Source: Choanephora cucurbitarum
Lineage: Eukaryota; Mucoromycota; Mucoromycetes; Mucorales; Choanephoraceae
Assembly: GCA_025331435.1 (NCBI GenBank)
Contig: JAIWNI010000001.1
Span: 602,440 to 666,439, forward strand
Length of the DNA stretch: 64,000 nucleotides
Direction: 5' to 3'
Part shown: positions 34,263 through 46,800 of the stretch, piece by piece
Layout: each line of letters begins with the position of its first letter
How positions within the stretch are numbered: the first letter of the stretch is position 1
Position numbers and translations under genes: made by a program
Notes under the pieces: generated by a model
What the model was told of the DNA's origin: nothing
Seen by the model: the letters and a program-made list of their open reading frames with translations, nothing else
Database searches by the model: none

Positions 34263-36321
34263 TCAACAAGGTGCAGTAGCTGCTTTGAAGGCCAATTGTT
34301 CTCTTAATTGAGCTAGAATGATCTCTGTTGTCAACTGAGTCTGTTGCGTCATATTGTAGTAGTGCTGAATAAATGAAAAAGCAGTTGTGTCTAGTTTGAT
34401 CTGGTTGAAGAGTCGGATCCATTCTACTAATTGATCTAGTTGATAGAAATGATGTTTGGGATCTATAGCAAAACAATAAGTTGAGTATATATAAATTGTT
34501 ACCAGTTGTTTAAAAGTACCTTTTAAGATAGGGCGATTGTCAATTAGGAGGACGATGGAGTACTTGGGTGGTATATGTTCATCCTTCAACAGAGCCCAAA
34601 GCAATTGAGCTGCTTCTTCCCAAGCTTTTTGGGCCATTGTATCTTTGAGCTGTTGATAGCGAATCAAGAAGGAATAAGATTGACTCTGATGCAAGGATTC
34701 CATATCCATCACAACAGAATCAAGTTGACCTGTCTTTCGATATCCCTCCAATGCTGCTTCAGCCAATCGATCCACGGAAGTCCAATCCTGTGCTTTACCA
34801 TAAGCCACTGTGGCCTGGCGCCTGTTCTCCTGTGCCTCTTCATGCTTGCCTATAGCACGGTATACAAACTGTTCTACGGGCTTCAAATTGTATTCAATAG
34901 CTAATGATAGCACTTTGTCTACATATTCCCATGGTATAGACAAGTGAGCTTCATCTTTACCCAACAGTTGCTGAATCCAAAGGGCTTGATTTTCTTGACA
35001 GAATGTGAGGTACACAAAGGCTTCTGTCCACATGCCATACGTGTCTGCAACCCAATGAGCATATTGTTGAATACAGTAAAATACCGGATCCAGAGCAACA
35101 CCATCTTCAGCCGTGGTTGATTTAAGGTGATGAATAGGATAAGCACCCGAAGCAATTAGGGCTTGACCCAAGTGAGTTTGAAGCCAGAGATCATCACTAG
35201 AGTCCAAGGCATCATCTAGTAAACCTTTCAAGAGATAATCGGCTATTGTCAGCAACTCATCATCATTCTCGCGACTCTCTATTTGCTGTGCTGTATACTG
35301 AAGATTTGCAGGCTTTAGATAGGGCCGAGAATAAAGTAAGATGGCAACCAGCTGTTCCATCAACAAGACATCGTCATCAAGTTGATTCATCTCTTCTCCT
35401 ATCAAGGTCTGATAAATACGATGACACCAATAGATACTGTCGTTGTCTACATCTACTTCATTGGTCTGGCAGATATCTAAGAACTTTTGATAATGCGTTT
35501 GACAAGCCTCTTGCCATTGTTGCCATGTATCGATATAGCCTGTAGTATTTGTTGCCGATAAACTGTTATATTGCTCTATAAGCTGAATCAATGGACCTAA
35601 CATTCGATCAAGTTCAGGTTGCTGGCTCTCTTGTTTGATTGATTCAAGACCATTTAGGGCCATAGCTGTGTTGCCACGGAGCAAATGGCGTATAGTACAT
35701 ATCCAATCATCATCTTCTTCAGGCAAAGGATAGTATTGATCCAACCAACCACTTAGTTCTCCTGCTAGATCAGCTGCAGTTGAATGAGGGTAGAGGGGGA
35801 AGTAAAGTGATTCGGCTAACTCCCAAATAGGCTCAAGATGCACTGTCTCTAGACAATCATGTACCTTATCTGAGTATTCGGCAATTGCCTCTATGTTTTC
35901 TCGATGGCTGATTTTATGAGTTTAATTGATGACTTTTGATGTTGATTCAGTTGACTTACTCGGCATGATCAAATACAGCATGAGACCGAATCAGATTGTT
36001 TATTTTGTTGAATGTCTTGAAAGAATCTCGGTAAAGCTAACGAAGAAGAGAGGGTGTATAAGTAGTCATCAATGTGTTCATTCAGCTGTGCATACTTGTT
36101 CTTTAGTGAGGTTTTTGGTCTGGAGATCATTTAGTTTTTGACTTAATAGATCGACATTGGAGATCTACAAAAATTATAAATCATAAGAAACATACACACA
36201 CTTTTAAAAGTATGTTTACCTTATCGTCAAGATCAGAAGCGTGTGTAGACTATATTGTTGAAATAGAAGTGAGTCAAATGAGAACTACATAGGTTATCAA
36301 CTTTACATTGGTGTCAGACAT
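34263..36321 (-). CDS. NUP85: Nucleoporin Nup85
   Basis: Alpha-solenoid scaffold of the nuclear pore Y-complex. Six exons (36321-36307, 36249-36220, 36164-36096, 36036-35960, 35907-34520, 34462-34263) give 592 residues, close to the family size. Landmarks: IWELAESLYFPLYPHST, WLDQYYPLPEEDDDW, IRHLLRGNTAMALNGL, WQQWQEACQTHYQKFL, LLMEQLVAILLYSRPYLKPA, DAWLQTHLG-type repeats and a C-terminal EEAAQLLWALLKDEHIPP. The first coding exon is 15 nt (MSDTN). The last intron is 57 nt with no stop and would add 19 residues if kept; it is called because it has good splice ends and the inserted residues look non-conserved. Confidence 0.87.
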
Positions 36322-39287
36322 TAAAATTAGAGATAAAGAAGAAGAAAAAAATGTCGCGTTTGGTGTTTGTCCAACTGACCCTGAAATAGGCAAATGATTT
36401 CGAGAGCATAAAAGCTCTATTCTCTAACGTGTCCATTCTTAGATAGCATTGCAATACACTTTATGTTGCGTATGAGGAACTTTCTTTAATCTTCTTAGTC
36501 CTCCTTATTCGCCATATGCATATAGGGTAGAGCAAACAAAAAGGAGCTGAAAAAGAAGCTCCGTGGAATTACCAATACCTGATCCGCTCTTCTCTTAACA
36601 TTTTAAAGTATTCACATGTATTTCAGCATGATCCTAGCAGCTTCATCAATTAAGTGTGTATAAGAAATAGTCCAAACATGCATCAAAAATCTTTCGATGT
36701 GTATGTCTATTGCTTTGGAACCTTCTAAAGTCCGTTTCCTTTCATTCTCTCGGAAAATACATTTTGTAGTCCCCGCTAGTAATAGAAACTAACACTCTGA
36801 TATTGATTGTGATCGCCTGGCACCCTTAGCTGCTCCGAGTATAATCAATGCTAATGAATCTGATTTCAATAATATATTTAGACAATCTACAGGACCTACA
36901 ATATAACCTATAGAAAGAGAAGTACAAGTATATCTCAAACTTGTTTTAATCAAAGATAGTAAACAAGAATCTCAGACAACCCATTCTCTTTTCTTTCTTC
37001 AAATTGCCAATGGTCAGAGGAAAAGACTAAGAAGCACATATACTTTATATAGCAAGAACTCAAGACACTGCTTATGATTGCACAGCTCCAAGTTGTGTTA
37101 TGCATCTAATATCTAAGCCTTTGCATCCGATGATTGAGTTACCTTACATGCCACTACTTTCTGGCTACATTGCTAGTTCAAAGTTTTACAAAAGCAAAGC
37201 TCGTAGATTTACCATTAACTAATCAAAAGTTGCAGTTAATCTAGTGTTATAAAGCAAAGTAATCTTCGAACTAATACATGATTATCGGCCATCAGTTAGC
37301 GATGCGAAAGCTACTCAATCAAAAGATGATACTGACAATAGTTGACAGCGATTTTTCATTCAAAAAATTGGTTTTTTTAAGCACATATCTAAAACCTTAG
37401 TCAAATAAAGTCTACTACACGGGAAACAAAGATAAGGCAGCAGATGAGACAAGTCTAAGAGTAACATTTGTAACGAGTACAACGGCAAAACATATCGAGG
37501 AAGATTCATGGAATTTGTTGTAGAAGCTTTATTAGAGTTGGTCCTTTTGTTACTGATAGCGCAATAAATCAAGTCAATCATATTAGAGTCTGATCATTAA
37601 AGTTAAACACAAACTTGATTTTATGAAGCTGAGATGATGGTATGAAGATGAAACTACTCGTAATAATGGAATACGTAACATCTGATTGAGAAGCTTGACT
37701 TCCTGTCCAACTTTGAGCTCTAGCTAATACTTGTGAGTGGGCTCTGAAAAGGAGGGCAAAAAATCGCAGATCTGATGCCATACTGAAGGGAAAGATTTTC
37801 AACGGTTGAAACCAAATCAGTAAAAAGCTTGATTGATAGACAAAAAAGATATTTGAGAGCTACAATAATCGCTTTATATAAGAGTGTGCATATTCTTAAA
37901 TCGAATGGTATATTAGTGCTTGAAGCGATTTGCAAGTTGATGAACTGCATTCTTATATTAAGCATACTCTTAAATCGAGCGACTACTGTACTGATCAAAA
38001 TAATGACGCCACCAGATCGTCCTCTTGTTTTTTTCTCTATCGTCAAAAGGCCCATCCTTTAATGTAGCACTAAGCAAGTTAGTACCAACGTGCTTGGGCT
38101 GTCTCGAAGGGCATCGAAGGTTTGCTTCATTGTCATATCGCTGAAGTTGAGTTTTAAAGGTCAAAGGTTGAATGAAGGGTTTCCCTTTTCATTCTCCTCA
38201 ATACAAAGTCATGAAGCTTTCCTTATAAGTATTTATTTGTTGGGAGCCTTTTGGAGAGAAGATGTCTAGCTACTGCTTCTCAAAGAATGGACTCCAAACA
38301 CAACATAATCGTATTCATGGATTCTAAAGATACAGCACATGCCTATATAACTTCAATCATCTTTTCAAAGATGACATGCCTAATCGTAATTGGAATTATG
38401 TAGGCCAATTAATATTTTGCTGTCTAAAGAGCCATGTAGCTATTGCGTGTTGCGATCTAATCAGATTTTCGACCGCGCAGATAGTGGTCTTCTTTTTTTT
38501 TCCTACAATAGCTGAGATTTATGTGGCAGATTTGATGAAGCGACAGAATTTATTTGGTCAATCTGACTAGCTTACTTCTTCTTTTAAATGACATTGACAT
38601 TCGTTAGAAATTGATTGAAAAGATACGTGGGCGTCAATTGCCACCGTTCGCTTACTACTCCCTTCTCTGATCTATGTATATGTGTATGTGCTTGCTTATC
38701 CATTACTATGTCTTCACATGCTTTTCCTCCTTGTGCGACTTTATGGATAAACGTTTTACTATGAAAATTATTTTGACATCAAGAAAAAGAAATAATATCA
38801 AAAGAATTATGCTTCGCTTAGTTTTTATCTTGTTTAGAAATGGTTTATTGTAGCACAACAGAAGAAACCGAAAGGATAGGTCAAGTGCTGCTAAACGAAT
38901 TCTGTTTTTAATTCCACACACAAGAAATGAAAAGGAGTTTGCATCAAACAAACTGAATTGTAAACGCACATCTTACAATTATGCCCGCTTTCCCGGTATT
39001 TCTTACTCTCTCCTGTTTATTGGCTAGCTTTTCTTTTTATAAGCAATATGTAAGATTTTAAGACGCGACAAGCAGACACGGGTAATCTAATACAACCGAT
39101 TACTCTAGGATTTGCACCAAAGCACAACTCAGCCAATGAAACACCGGTGTCGTCTTTACTAGTGGCAAATCTATGCTCTCTGACGAACCTTTTTCGGAGC
39201 GATTATCATCGATTACCAAATTATATATTGTCTCATCTTCTACCTTTTTCTCTTTCTCTTTTGCTTTATTTCTTCTTTTTTCCCAAC
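36322..39287. other. Gene-poor 3-kb region
   Basis: No gene is supported in almost 3 kb between NUP85 and the Sec14-like gene. Open frames at 37720-38062 (both strands) and 38376-38570 lack motifs and have biased composition. No long repeat or transposase fragment was recognised. It may hold a non-coding RNA or an old relic, but the sequence alone does not show which. Confidence 0.5.
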
Positions 39288-40438
39288 ATGAACGTATTCA
39301 ATAGACTCAAGTCCAATTCAAATGCCAGTGATAAGCCTCCCGTTGTTAACACAAATCTTATGGAGGGGCCTGTTTCGCATGAACCCAAATTAACACCCAC
39401 CAACAAATACACAGTGGTTGAACAACCACCTTTAACAGACGAACAAAAGGAAAAAGTTGTCAAGTTAAAAACTTACATTGAATCCATTATGCTTCCTGAA
39501 ACAGATGCATATTATCCTAGTGAAAGAGGATTTGTCACTGACAACACAGTGAAAAGATACATGCGTGCAAGAAAATGGGATTTTGAGGTAAGAAAAGAAA
39601 AGAGAAGGAGTTGTTAAACATGGGTAAAGAAAAAGAGAGACAGATGGGACTGACGATGATATGATAGCAAGCAAAGACAATGCTCGAAAATACCATTCGA
39701 TGGAGACGCGATTATCGTCCTGATGAATTGGATCCTGAATACATAAAGCCTGAGGTAAGGGTTTTAAAAAAATGATTGAGATTTTTTTTTCTTAAAAAAA
39801 AACCGGATGAAATAGGCCGAAACTGGCAAAATGTACTATAATGGCTTTGATAAATGTGGTCGTCCTATTTGGATTATGAGACCTAGACTACAAAACTCAA
39901 AGGATGGAGAGCGCCAAATCAAGCACATTGTATACAGTTTAGAGCGTGGTATTCGTCTAATGCCAGAACACGTTGAGAATTTGGCCATCATCATCGATTT
40001 CAAAGACGCTTCTTCTTCTCACAACCCAAGCATAGCCACGTGTAAGAAATTCTTGGATATTTTGGGTAATCATTACCCTGAACGCTTAGGTGTTGCGTTT
40101 ATCGTCAAATGTAAGTGAAATCCTTAAGGGTTGAATATATAGGCTTAAGCGCCATTCGATTAGCTCCTTGGTTTTTTGTTGCTACCTTCAAAGTCATTGC
40201 TCCCTTTATGGATGCTGTCACAAGAAATAAGATCAAATTTGTTATTGACGACAAGGATGATAAAGAGAAGAAGAGTGATATCAGCCATGACTGGGTAAAC
40301 CTGAAAGATTATATTGATGCTGATCAATTGGAGACAGATTATGGAGGTAGCTTTAACTACGCATATCAAATAGAGCCCTACTGGCAATCGCTCCTTGAAA
40401 AGACAGGAAATCCTCACAAAATCATTGAATACAATTAA
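39288..40438 (+). CDS. Sec14-like CRAL-TRIO lipid transfer protein
   Basis: Cytosolic phospholipid (phosphatidylinositol/phosphatidylcholine) transfer protein. Four exons (39288-39587, 39668-39754, 39816-40110, 40164-40438) give 318 residues. A short Ser/Asn-rich leader precedes the CRAL-TRIO N region (VKRYMRARKWDFEQAKTML). The lipid-binding domain has GKMYYNGFDKCGRPIWIMRP, ENLAIIIDFKDA, LDILGNHYPERLGVAFIV, SPWFFVATFKVIAPFM, TRNKIKFV, and LETDYGG, the end of the pocket. Here SPW replaces the more common NAP(W/F). It is closer to the Sec14-like phosphatidylinositol transfer group than to classical Sec14, by eye. Confidence 0.9.
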
Positions 40439-40857
40439 GCCGCATAGAATAAAGTTTTATAACAAACAAACAAGCGCCCCTTTTTCTTTCTCTATTTTGT
40501 CATGTTGAGCGCATTCATATAAAGTTGTGACAAAGGAAGAGAGAACAATGCTCGTAATTTATGATGTCATGCCTTTTTTCCTTAGTAATGTTGTACTATA
40601 TCGAATCATAGTGACCAAGAGTTGAGCAGTAAAGCATTAGTGCTCTATTGAAAGAAAGTTGCCTGACTTGAGGCAAAATTCATCGTTAAGGTATGTTGTC
40701 TATCTATTTATCTTTGACGAGGTTTGTATGTGCACTTGGAGTGCCCCTGCTTTTCCGGGTTGGATGGTTTTGAAATGATCACAGTAACAAATTGTCATTG
40801 ATCTGATTACAGTGCAACAACAATTAAGGAAAAAAACACAATATGTTTCGAATGTTT
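40439..40857. other. Convergent intergenic region
   Basis: 3' flanks of the Sec14-like and arrestin-like genes, with an AATAAA-type signal just after the Sec14-like stop (about 40449). Nothing else seen. Confidence 0.45.
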
Positions 40858-41937
40858 TTAATTCTTCTTTACAAAAAGAGCAAAAGAGTTAATGCTTGTA
40901 TCAGGCGAAACAGTCATGTCCAGAGCGCTGTCATGACTCCGTGTTTCTTCTTTCAGGCTATTGCATGAAGAAACAGAAGAGGGCGATGAGGACATGACAG
41001 TAGGCATTGGGCGTTTGGTCGAAACAATTGTATGTGTACTACTTTTGTTTAAATTGCCCATAAACAGTACTGGAAATTCAAAGTTCATATTCAAATCATT
41101 AAAAGCAAAAGTGAACTTGATGTAGTGTTCAATGCTTAATTTCTGGCCTTCTACAGTGGGCAACACGAGTTCGCTTGGCTCACAAGTCAGTTTGAATGGC
41201 TTGTTCCATGATGCATTAGGTTTCCTCAATAGTTTTGCTGTAGCTGCTACTATTTGGTTTTGACATTTATATCTATTTGTTGAAAAGAAGATTAATTCTT
41301 CTTTTATTGAGTGAAGTATCATTCGTATTTACCCTTCCATATGTATCACTTGAACTATCTGACATCCTATCAAGCAGCATGCATCAGTATCAGGCTGGCC
41401 AAACGATCTCATTCGGACAAAGATATGTTCGGATTTGGTAATGTCAAGATGAAACATATTTGGAAACTCAAGCTCATATTGCCATTTTGCCTGATTGTTT
41501 GCTAATTTGGCGACACCCCAAAAGACCCTTTTTGGTAGAGACTCCTCGGTGATTGACTGATGAAAATAAATAGGACGAATCCAGCATGTCTCAGGTGCCA
41601 GTGATGTTGTTATTTGAATAGTATAGCAGATGCTTTTACTGGGCGAGGCAGTTCGATCCTCAAAGGAAGTTGGTATATTACTTGGAACAGGAAAACCGAA
41701 TCCAAGTTGGTATGTGTTGTTGTTCATCATTCGCCAGTCATTAGGACGACTTGAAAGATGGTATATGTCATCTACAATAACGAACGTCTTGTCTCCTATT
41801 TGCTCTTTACCAACCAACCTCATTTGAGTCCACGAAGGCCTAGTTTCAGAGTGAATCCTTATGATGCCTTCACAATAGGTTTCAGGGCCTTGTCTGTGCA
41901 ATGGAAAGGAGTCTTGGTTTACAATGATTGACAGCAT
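40858..41937 (-). CDS. Arrestin-fold protein
   Basis: Likely adaptor of the alpha-arrestin kind, which in fungi links membrane transporters or receptors to ubiquitin ligases. Two exons (41937-41333, 41272-40858) give 339 residues. The start MLSIIVNQDSFPLHRQGPE and the turn-rich beta-strand pattern (YCEGIIRIHS, QLGFGFPVPSNIPTSFED, SICYTIQITTSL) fit an arrestin N-domain. The second half (LSIEHYIKFTFAF, FEFPVLFMGNL) fits the C-domain. The tail is Ser-rich. No PPxY motif is seen. The arrestin call is from fold-like pattern and could be another beta-sandwich family. Confidence 0.6.
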
Positions 41938-43469
41938 ATTTTTTCCTTTCTGAGACTTAAATCGATATACACAAATAGCTTTGTTGCTATAAAAACACCT
42001 TCTTCTCGAAAAAAGAAAGGAAGAGGAGCAATGAGTTTATAATAAGATAGAAAAGTAAGAAAAAAGAAAAGAAATAGGTAAGACATCTTTCATTTTTATA
42101 GCAAAATAAATAAAGCCTCTTTTTTCTTAATCTAGTAGGGAAAAATTCTGATTGAATGATAAGGAAAAAAGGCCTCAGAATGACTAGTAAGATGATCAAA
42201 AGAACTCGCAAAGAGAGAAAAACAAAAGAAAGTTTATGCCATTGAAGTCATACAGAATGCAAATTACTTTTCAGTTCTCATGCTTTCATGGTTTAGATGA
42301 AAACTACTGTATGCCAAACCTTTTTTTTTTAAAAAAGAAAGAGAGAATATATCAAATGTCACAAGTAAATTATACTTGAGGGCTTTTTTTTTTGGAAATT
42401 TGTATTGCATAAGACCGCAAGGTGCACAGATATGACTTGAGCATTAATTTTGGGTAAACCTGAACTACTCGCTTGTCACCCATTAAGGTATCAGCAGACA
42501 ATAGTTTGTATATTTTATGCTAATCCAAGTCGTTTCAACTTATGCATAGTATGTCTATATCAGTTAAATAGAAGCAAAGAATTAGCTGTGGTATGAAGGT
42601 ATTGACACATGTAAGCTGATTGAGCAAGTGTTTAATGAAAAGTCCACACTGATATGTCTGACTGTACTCGAATTGTTCCATACACTTAATTTGGAAATAA
42701 CTTTTTTTGCGCTATTTTGGCGGTTTGTCAAATCTGACTCAGAGAAGGCAATACAAACTCTTCTCTCTTTTTCTTATTGTATCTACAGTTTCCCTCATGA
42801 TTATTATGCTTATGATAAACTGACTGACCTACAGAGTTCAAGTTATAGCGCCTGCCTGTTCGAAATGTGTGTTTCAAGAGCTTATTTCATTCCATTCAGC
42901 ACTGATCGGAGGAAAGGGGTGTTGAATTAGTTTAGAAAGTAAATCCTAGGTGGGGTCTCCCATAGTTTATAACCACAATAAACACAAAGACCCAAGGAAG
43001 ACACAGCAATTGGGTTTGAATAAGCATACTTGAAGTTGCTTAGGCCAAAAATGGGTTTGGTTATCTCGATTTGATGAGGATGTCTTGCGCTTGTTGAACC
43101 AACTTTCATGTCACAATTGATTGGCGTATAAGGTAGCACAACAACATGCTGCGTGTAACTGCCTTTACTATTCTTTCTTTAGTGAAATAAACCAAGCCGT
43201 CTTTTCCCATTCAATCAAGTAGGCAATCAACTAGAAAAAATGGTTTATGTCAAAGCTTAAATGATATGTTTGTTTATTACTGCTTGAAAAGAAAGGCGCG
43301 TAAAGGGTGGGAAGGGAAAAAAAAGCTTATTTAAGAAAAACTGAAAGGAGTTTAGACTATCCTCAAAAGATAACTCCTCCCCCTTCCCCTTTTTTAAATT
43401 AAAAAAAAACAGTGGTAACAGTATTGATTTCTTCTTTTTCTTTGTTTCTTGTTAACAGCAAACAAAAGG
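41938..43469. other. Divergent intergenic region with one unassigned frame
   Basis: Holds the arrestin-like and DHHC promoters and several A/T homopolymers (about 42320, 42385, 43370-43412). A minus-strand frame ending at 42927 is listed separately; otherwise no gene is seen. Confidence 0.45.
42927..43180 (-). CDS. Possible coding fragment, unrecognised
   Basis: A minus-strand frame from about 43180 to a stop at 42927 reads like protein rather than intergenic DNA (LPYTPINCDMKVGS, EITKPIFGLSNFKYAY), with a hydrophobic stretch near its end (IAVSSLGLCVYCGY). No ATG lies at its head, so it would need an upstream exon or is a remnant. No family was recognised. Coordinates at the 5' end are approximate. 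Confidence 0.25.
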
Positions 43470-45251
43470 ATGTCATTGTCCTTTAAGTTTCCGTTCTTCC
43501 AACGAGCACCGGGAATGAGCTATTCTTGGGAGAAAAATAATTGGTCACGTAGACATGGTTATCATCTCCCTATTGATACTTATATGATGACACAGTGGTT
43601 ATGTCTAATAGGGCTCGACGTTGGTTTCTTTTGTTATTTGTTGTACTTCTTACCTCCAAAGACAGCTTTAGTAGTACCTGACGAGATCACGAGTGACAAT
43701 CTTAACGACATCTGGACTCGATTTAGCCAGCTTCGCTTTGATCCCCTTCACTCTGTAGAGTGTAAAATATCCTTTTTTTTTACAAAAAAGAAAAATCGTC
43801 TTTTTAACATTTTTATTTACAAAAAGAAATATTGCCTTAACCAAGCAAATCTATACATCATGGCATTGCTTACTATTCTAGTTAAAGTGCTTAGTATTGC
43901 GACTTCTATGGTAGATACAGAGGATGCAGCAGTGAAGAGTCAAAAAGATCAAGTACCTCGAAGCCAAACCTATGTCAGACGATATGGCATTCCAGTCATT
44001 GATACATATACTGGCGTCTGCAATATGTGCCGCATCAAAGTGTAAGTTGACTGTTCAAAGCATCATGTATTGTCTGCAATTCTAATTGTTATTAGGCCAA
44101 AAACTACACGCCATTGTAAGCTGTGCAATAAATGCGTAGACTTTATGGATCATCATTGTAAATGGCTCAATTGTTGCGTTGGAAAGAATAATTATAGGTA
44201 TGAATGACAGCAAGAGTTTATCAATGAACATGTGTCTGATTGTAATATGCAAATAGACTTTTCTTAGTCTTGGTGGGATCTGCTTTTATTGCTCTAGCTT
44301 GGTATTTGTACGTTGCAGGAAAAGTTTGCTATATCATCTTTTATGCCAAGACAACATTCAAACTTCGAGGTAGCTCTAAAGGCATTTCATTCATGTAACT
44401 AGTCTATCTAATATTCGGTTTTAGCATTATCCTTTTTATACTCGGATATATCGCAGATACAGTTAGACCGTTTGGACTATCAATATCGCTTGTATGCTGG
44501 TATTGCTCTATTCATCACCTTGATCGCCTTTGTTTCTTTCGCATCTATAGGGAGATTGTTATTCTTTCATATCAAGCTTAGTATGTACATACATTTATGC
44601 AAGCCTGTTTTTCTAAATATCCTTTTTTTTTCTTGGTATTTGTCAGCTTCAATGAACATGACAACTATTGAATATTTGTCTTTGCCTCCAACCTATAGGC
44701 ATTCAATTGCAGAATCAGACGATGACAGCGATAATTATTACACAGATGAATCAGAAGAAAGTCAATACAACAATAAGAGAGCCTATAGATCATATCGAAA
44801 ATGGACGGTGCATCGCTATTACCGTTCAATGATGCGCAGAGCAAGACGTGCTTGGACCAAAGCAATTCGTGTTGTCAACCCTAGTTATCAATACCATCCT
44901 TTAGGTCGTTCAAAATACTCATCCTGTTGCTGTAGCTCTCAAAGCCGAAACAGAACACAAGTACTACCATCTACTCAAAAGAGCCGCTATAGTCACGATA
45001 GCATGAGTATGAACGAGTTTTTTGCTACCAAGACTATTCGACCTATTGTAGGCCTTAATGGAGAGGAGGAAGATCGCGAATTCGAGCTTGGTTATAGCAG
45101 TGATACCGATGATAACAGAGCCCTGGATATGACTATATTGGATGACAGGCCAAAAACATTGAGCGCTAAAGCAGCAAGGTTGCTAGATATCTCAATGGAA
45201 GAAGCCAGTAGACATAGCCAGTTTGAGCAGAAGTCTAAAGAAATAGACTGA
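43470..45251 (+). CDS. DHHC palmitoyltransferase
   Basis: Polytopic membrane S-acyltransferase that palmitoylates cysteines of target proteins. Six exons (43470-43761, 43846-44041, 44096-44197, 44257-44369, 44425-44580, 44647-45251) give 487 residues. Four hydrophobic segments flank the zinc finger cysteine-rich domain: [18 protein letters not shown], then [17 protein letters not shown] with the catalytic DHHC. The C-terminal ~200 residues are cytosolic, Ser/Arg/Tyr-rich and acidic. The first intron (43762-43845) is 84 nt, stop-free and a multiple of three, so that acceptor is the least certain part. The G alpha and kinase in this window carry acylation signals, but no specific link is implied. 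Confidence 0.9.
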
Positions 45252-46176
45252 TCAAGACTTGGCATTAATCTTTCTTACTACATATATACATTCACAATAA
45301 TCACTTTGAAACGTATTTTTTTCAAATCACTTGAAGCAGCTTATGCTTCAGATACCCGTAATACTCAAACAATAAACACGCAGAAAAGGAGTTTTTTCTT
45401 TTCAATTTTAATAAAGAAGAAGTTGACTTCAAAAAAATTCCTTTTTTCGAGTGAAATCTCAAGCAGTATCTGTTTCTTGGGAATTCTATGCAAAGACAGC
45501 ACTCTAGGTAAAAAGGCAATCGAACACATATTTGCATACACCTTCCCTGTTACAAGTGAAATTAAATTGTTTGAATTTCTCTTTTGCTTGTGCTATTGGT
45601 TGCAAATGGCAGTTACTAAGTGAATTCATAAGAGAATTTCAAGAGATATGAGTTACTCTATCTATCTTTTGTCAAAGCAACACGAGCATATTTTTGCTTG
45701 TTTGAGTAGTACTTGTAGATTTACATTTTGCTGAATCCTATCGCAATTTTGTACATCAGCACTTACTTAAGAACGAAAAACTTGTCATGATGTAGCTTAC
45801 ATCTTAGAATGCCAGTCTGACATTATTTTTTGCATCCTCTTAGATGTCAAAGCAGCGCTCTTGACATCTTTTATGTTACACAATTGGAGGAGCTTGAAAA
45901 GAACTGCAACAGACGTTTTTTAGACAAGCTGTGTAACATAAACAACAAAACTTAATGCAGCTCTAATTTCGTTTAGGTATATTCGTGGCATGAACAACCT
46001 GTTGCTTTTTCTTTTCATTTCCTTACTAGCATTGAGAGGAGGACAAGAAATATCCAACTTAAAGAAGCGCAAATGGATTGAATAACAACAAAGCTATACA
46101 TAGCTGTAACAGAATCATACCGTTAAAAAACTTCCAACCATATTCTGGCATTAAAGCTTGACAATCACCGATTAAC

Positions 46177-46264
46177 TCAGAGGGGAGTAAATCGACATTT
46201 TACTCCCCTCAACTCGCTCCCTCGGGAGGAAATGACGGGAGAAAATGAACTCACTCCCCTCTGA
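46177..46264. repeat. 88-nt inverted-repeat element with internal hairpin
   Basis: Outer arms TCAGAGGGGAGT (46177-46188) and ACTCCCCTCTGA (46253-46264) are perfect 12-nt reverse complements. Inside, GAGGGGAGTAAA (46180-46191) and TTTACTCCCCTC (46199-46210) form a perfect 12-bp stem with a 7-nt loop. The left arm can therefore pair with either partner. The middle is comparatively GC-rich. It resembles a miniature inverted-repeat element or a structured RNA; neither is proven. Confidence 0.65.
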
Positions 46265-46399
46265 ATCATCATGTAAGATGTGTAGCTGAGAATTGAGAAA
46301 CTTTCTGCAGGCAACCAAAGAGAGAGTCTGTTCAAGAGAAAGGTAAAACAGCACTTTCCATTTCACTCATAGATAGTAAAGATAATCCTCAAAAGCTGA

Positions 46400-46800
46400 T
46401 ACAAAGCGTAAAGATGTGAAGAGAGAAGACGATGAAGCCTTAATGTCAACAAAATATCAGAAGTGCAGATATCAAGCGATGGAAGAAGTACTGTTGAGGC
46501 CTCTGCTCAAGTGCTCCATTTACTAAAAGAAATTATAGATTGTGTAAGTAAATCAACAGAATCCTGATGAAGCAAACAGAAGACATCGAAAACTAAATTA
46601 ATTAAATCTAGGTTTGTTCAACATTCAATTCTAGAAAAGTAAAACTCATTTCAAGTAACTCAAAGGAATTCCCTCAAATCAGACGAACCAAGAGACCTTA
46701 GGTTGCAAGGCGCCGAAAATTTTGGTGAGAGAGTGCAACAAATGATGTTGTATCTGATGCAACTAAGAGTAAGAGTATTAACAACTGCTGCCTGACCTTA
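46400..46800 (+). pseudogene. Coding-like fragments, probable gene relic
   Basis: Plus-strand pieces read like protein but are separated by stops and frame changes: one ending near 46568 (EVQISSDGRSTVEAS, VLHLLKEIIDCV) and one at about 46692-46793 (LQGAENFGERVQQMM). No family was recognised. The gaps do not look like introns. A low-confidence call, made because the composition differs from flanking DNA. Confidence 0.3.

Noticed and set aside
37720..38062. Overlapping open frames on both strands in the gene-poor region
   Set aside because: Neither has a known motif, good splice signals or coherent composition; one of the two must be chance and probably both are.
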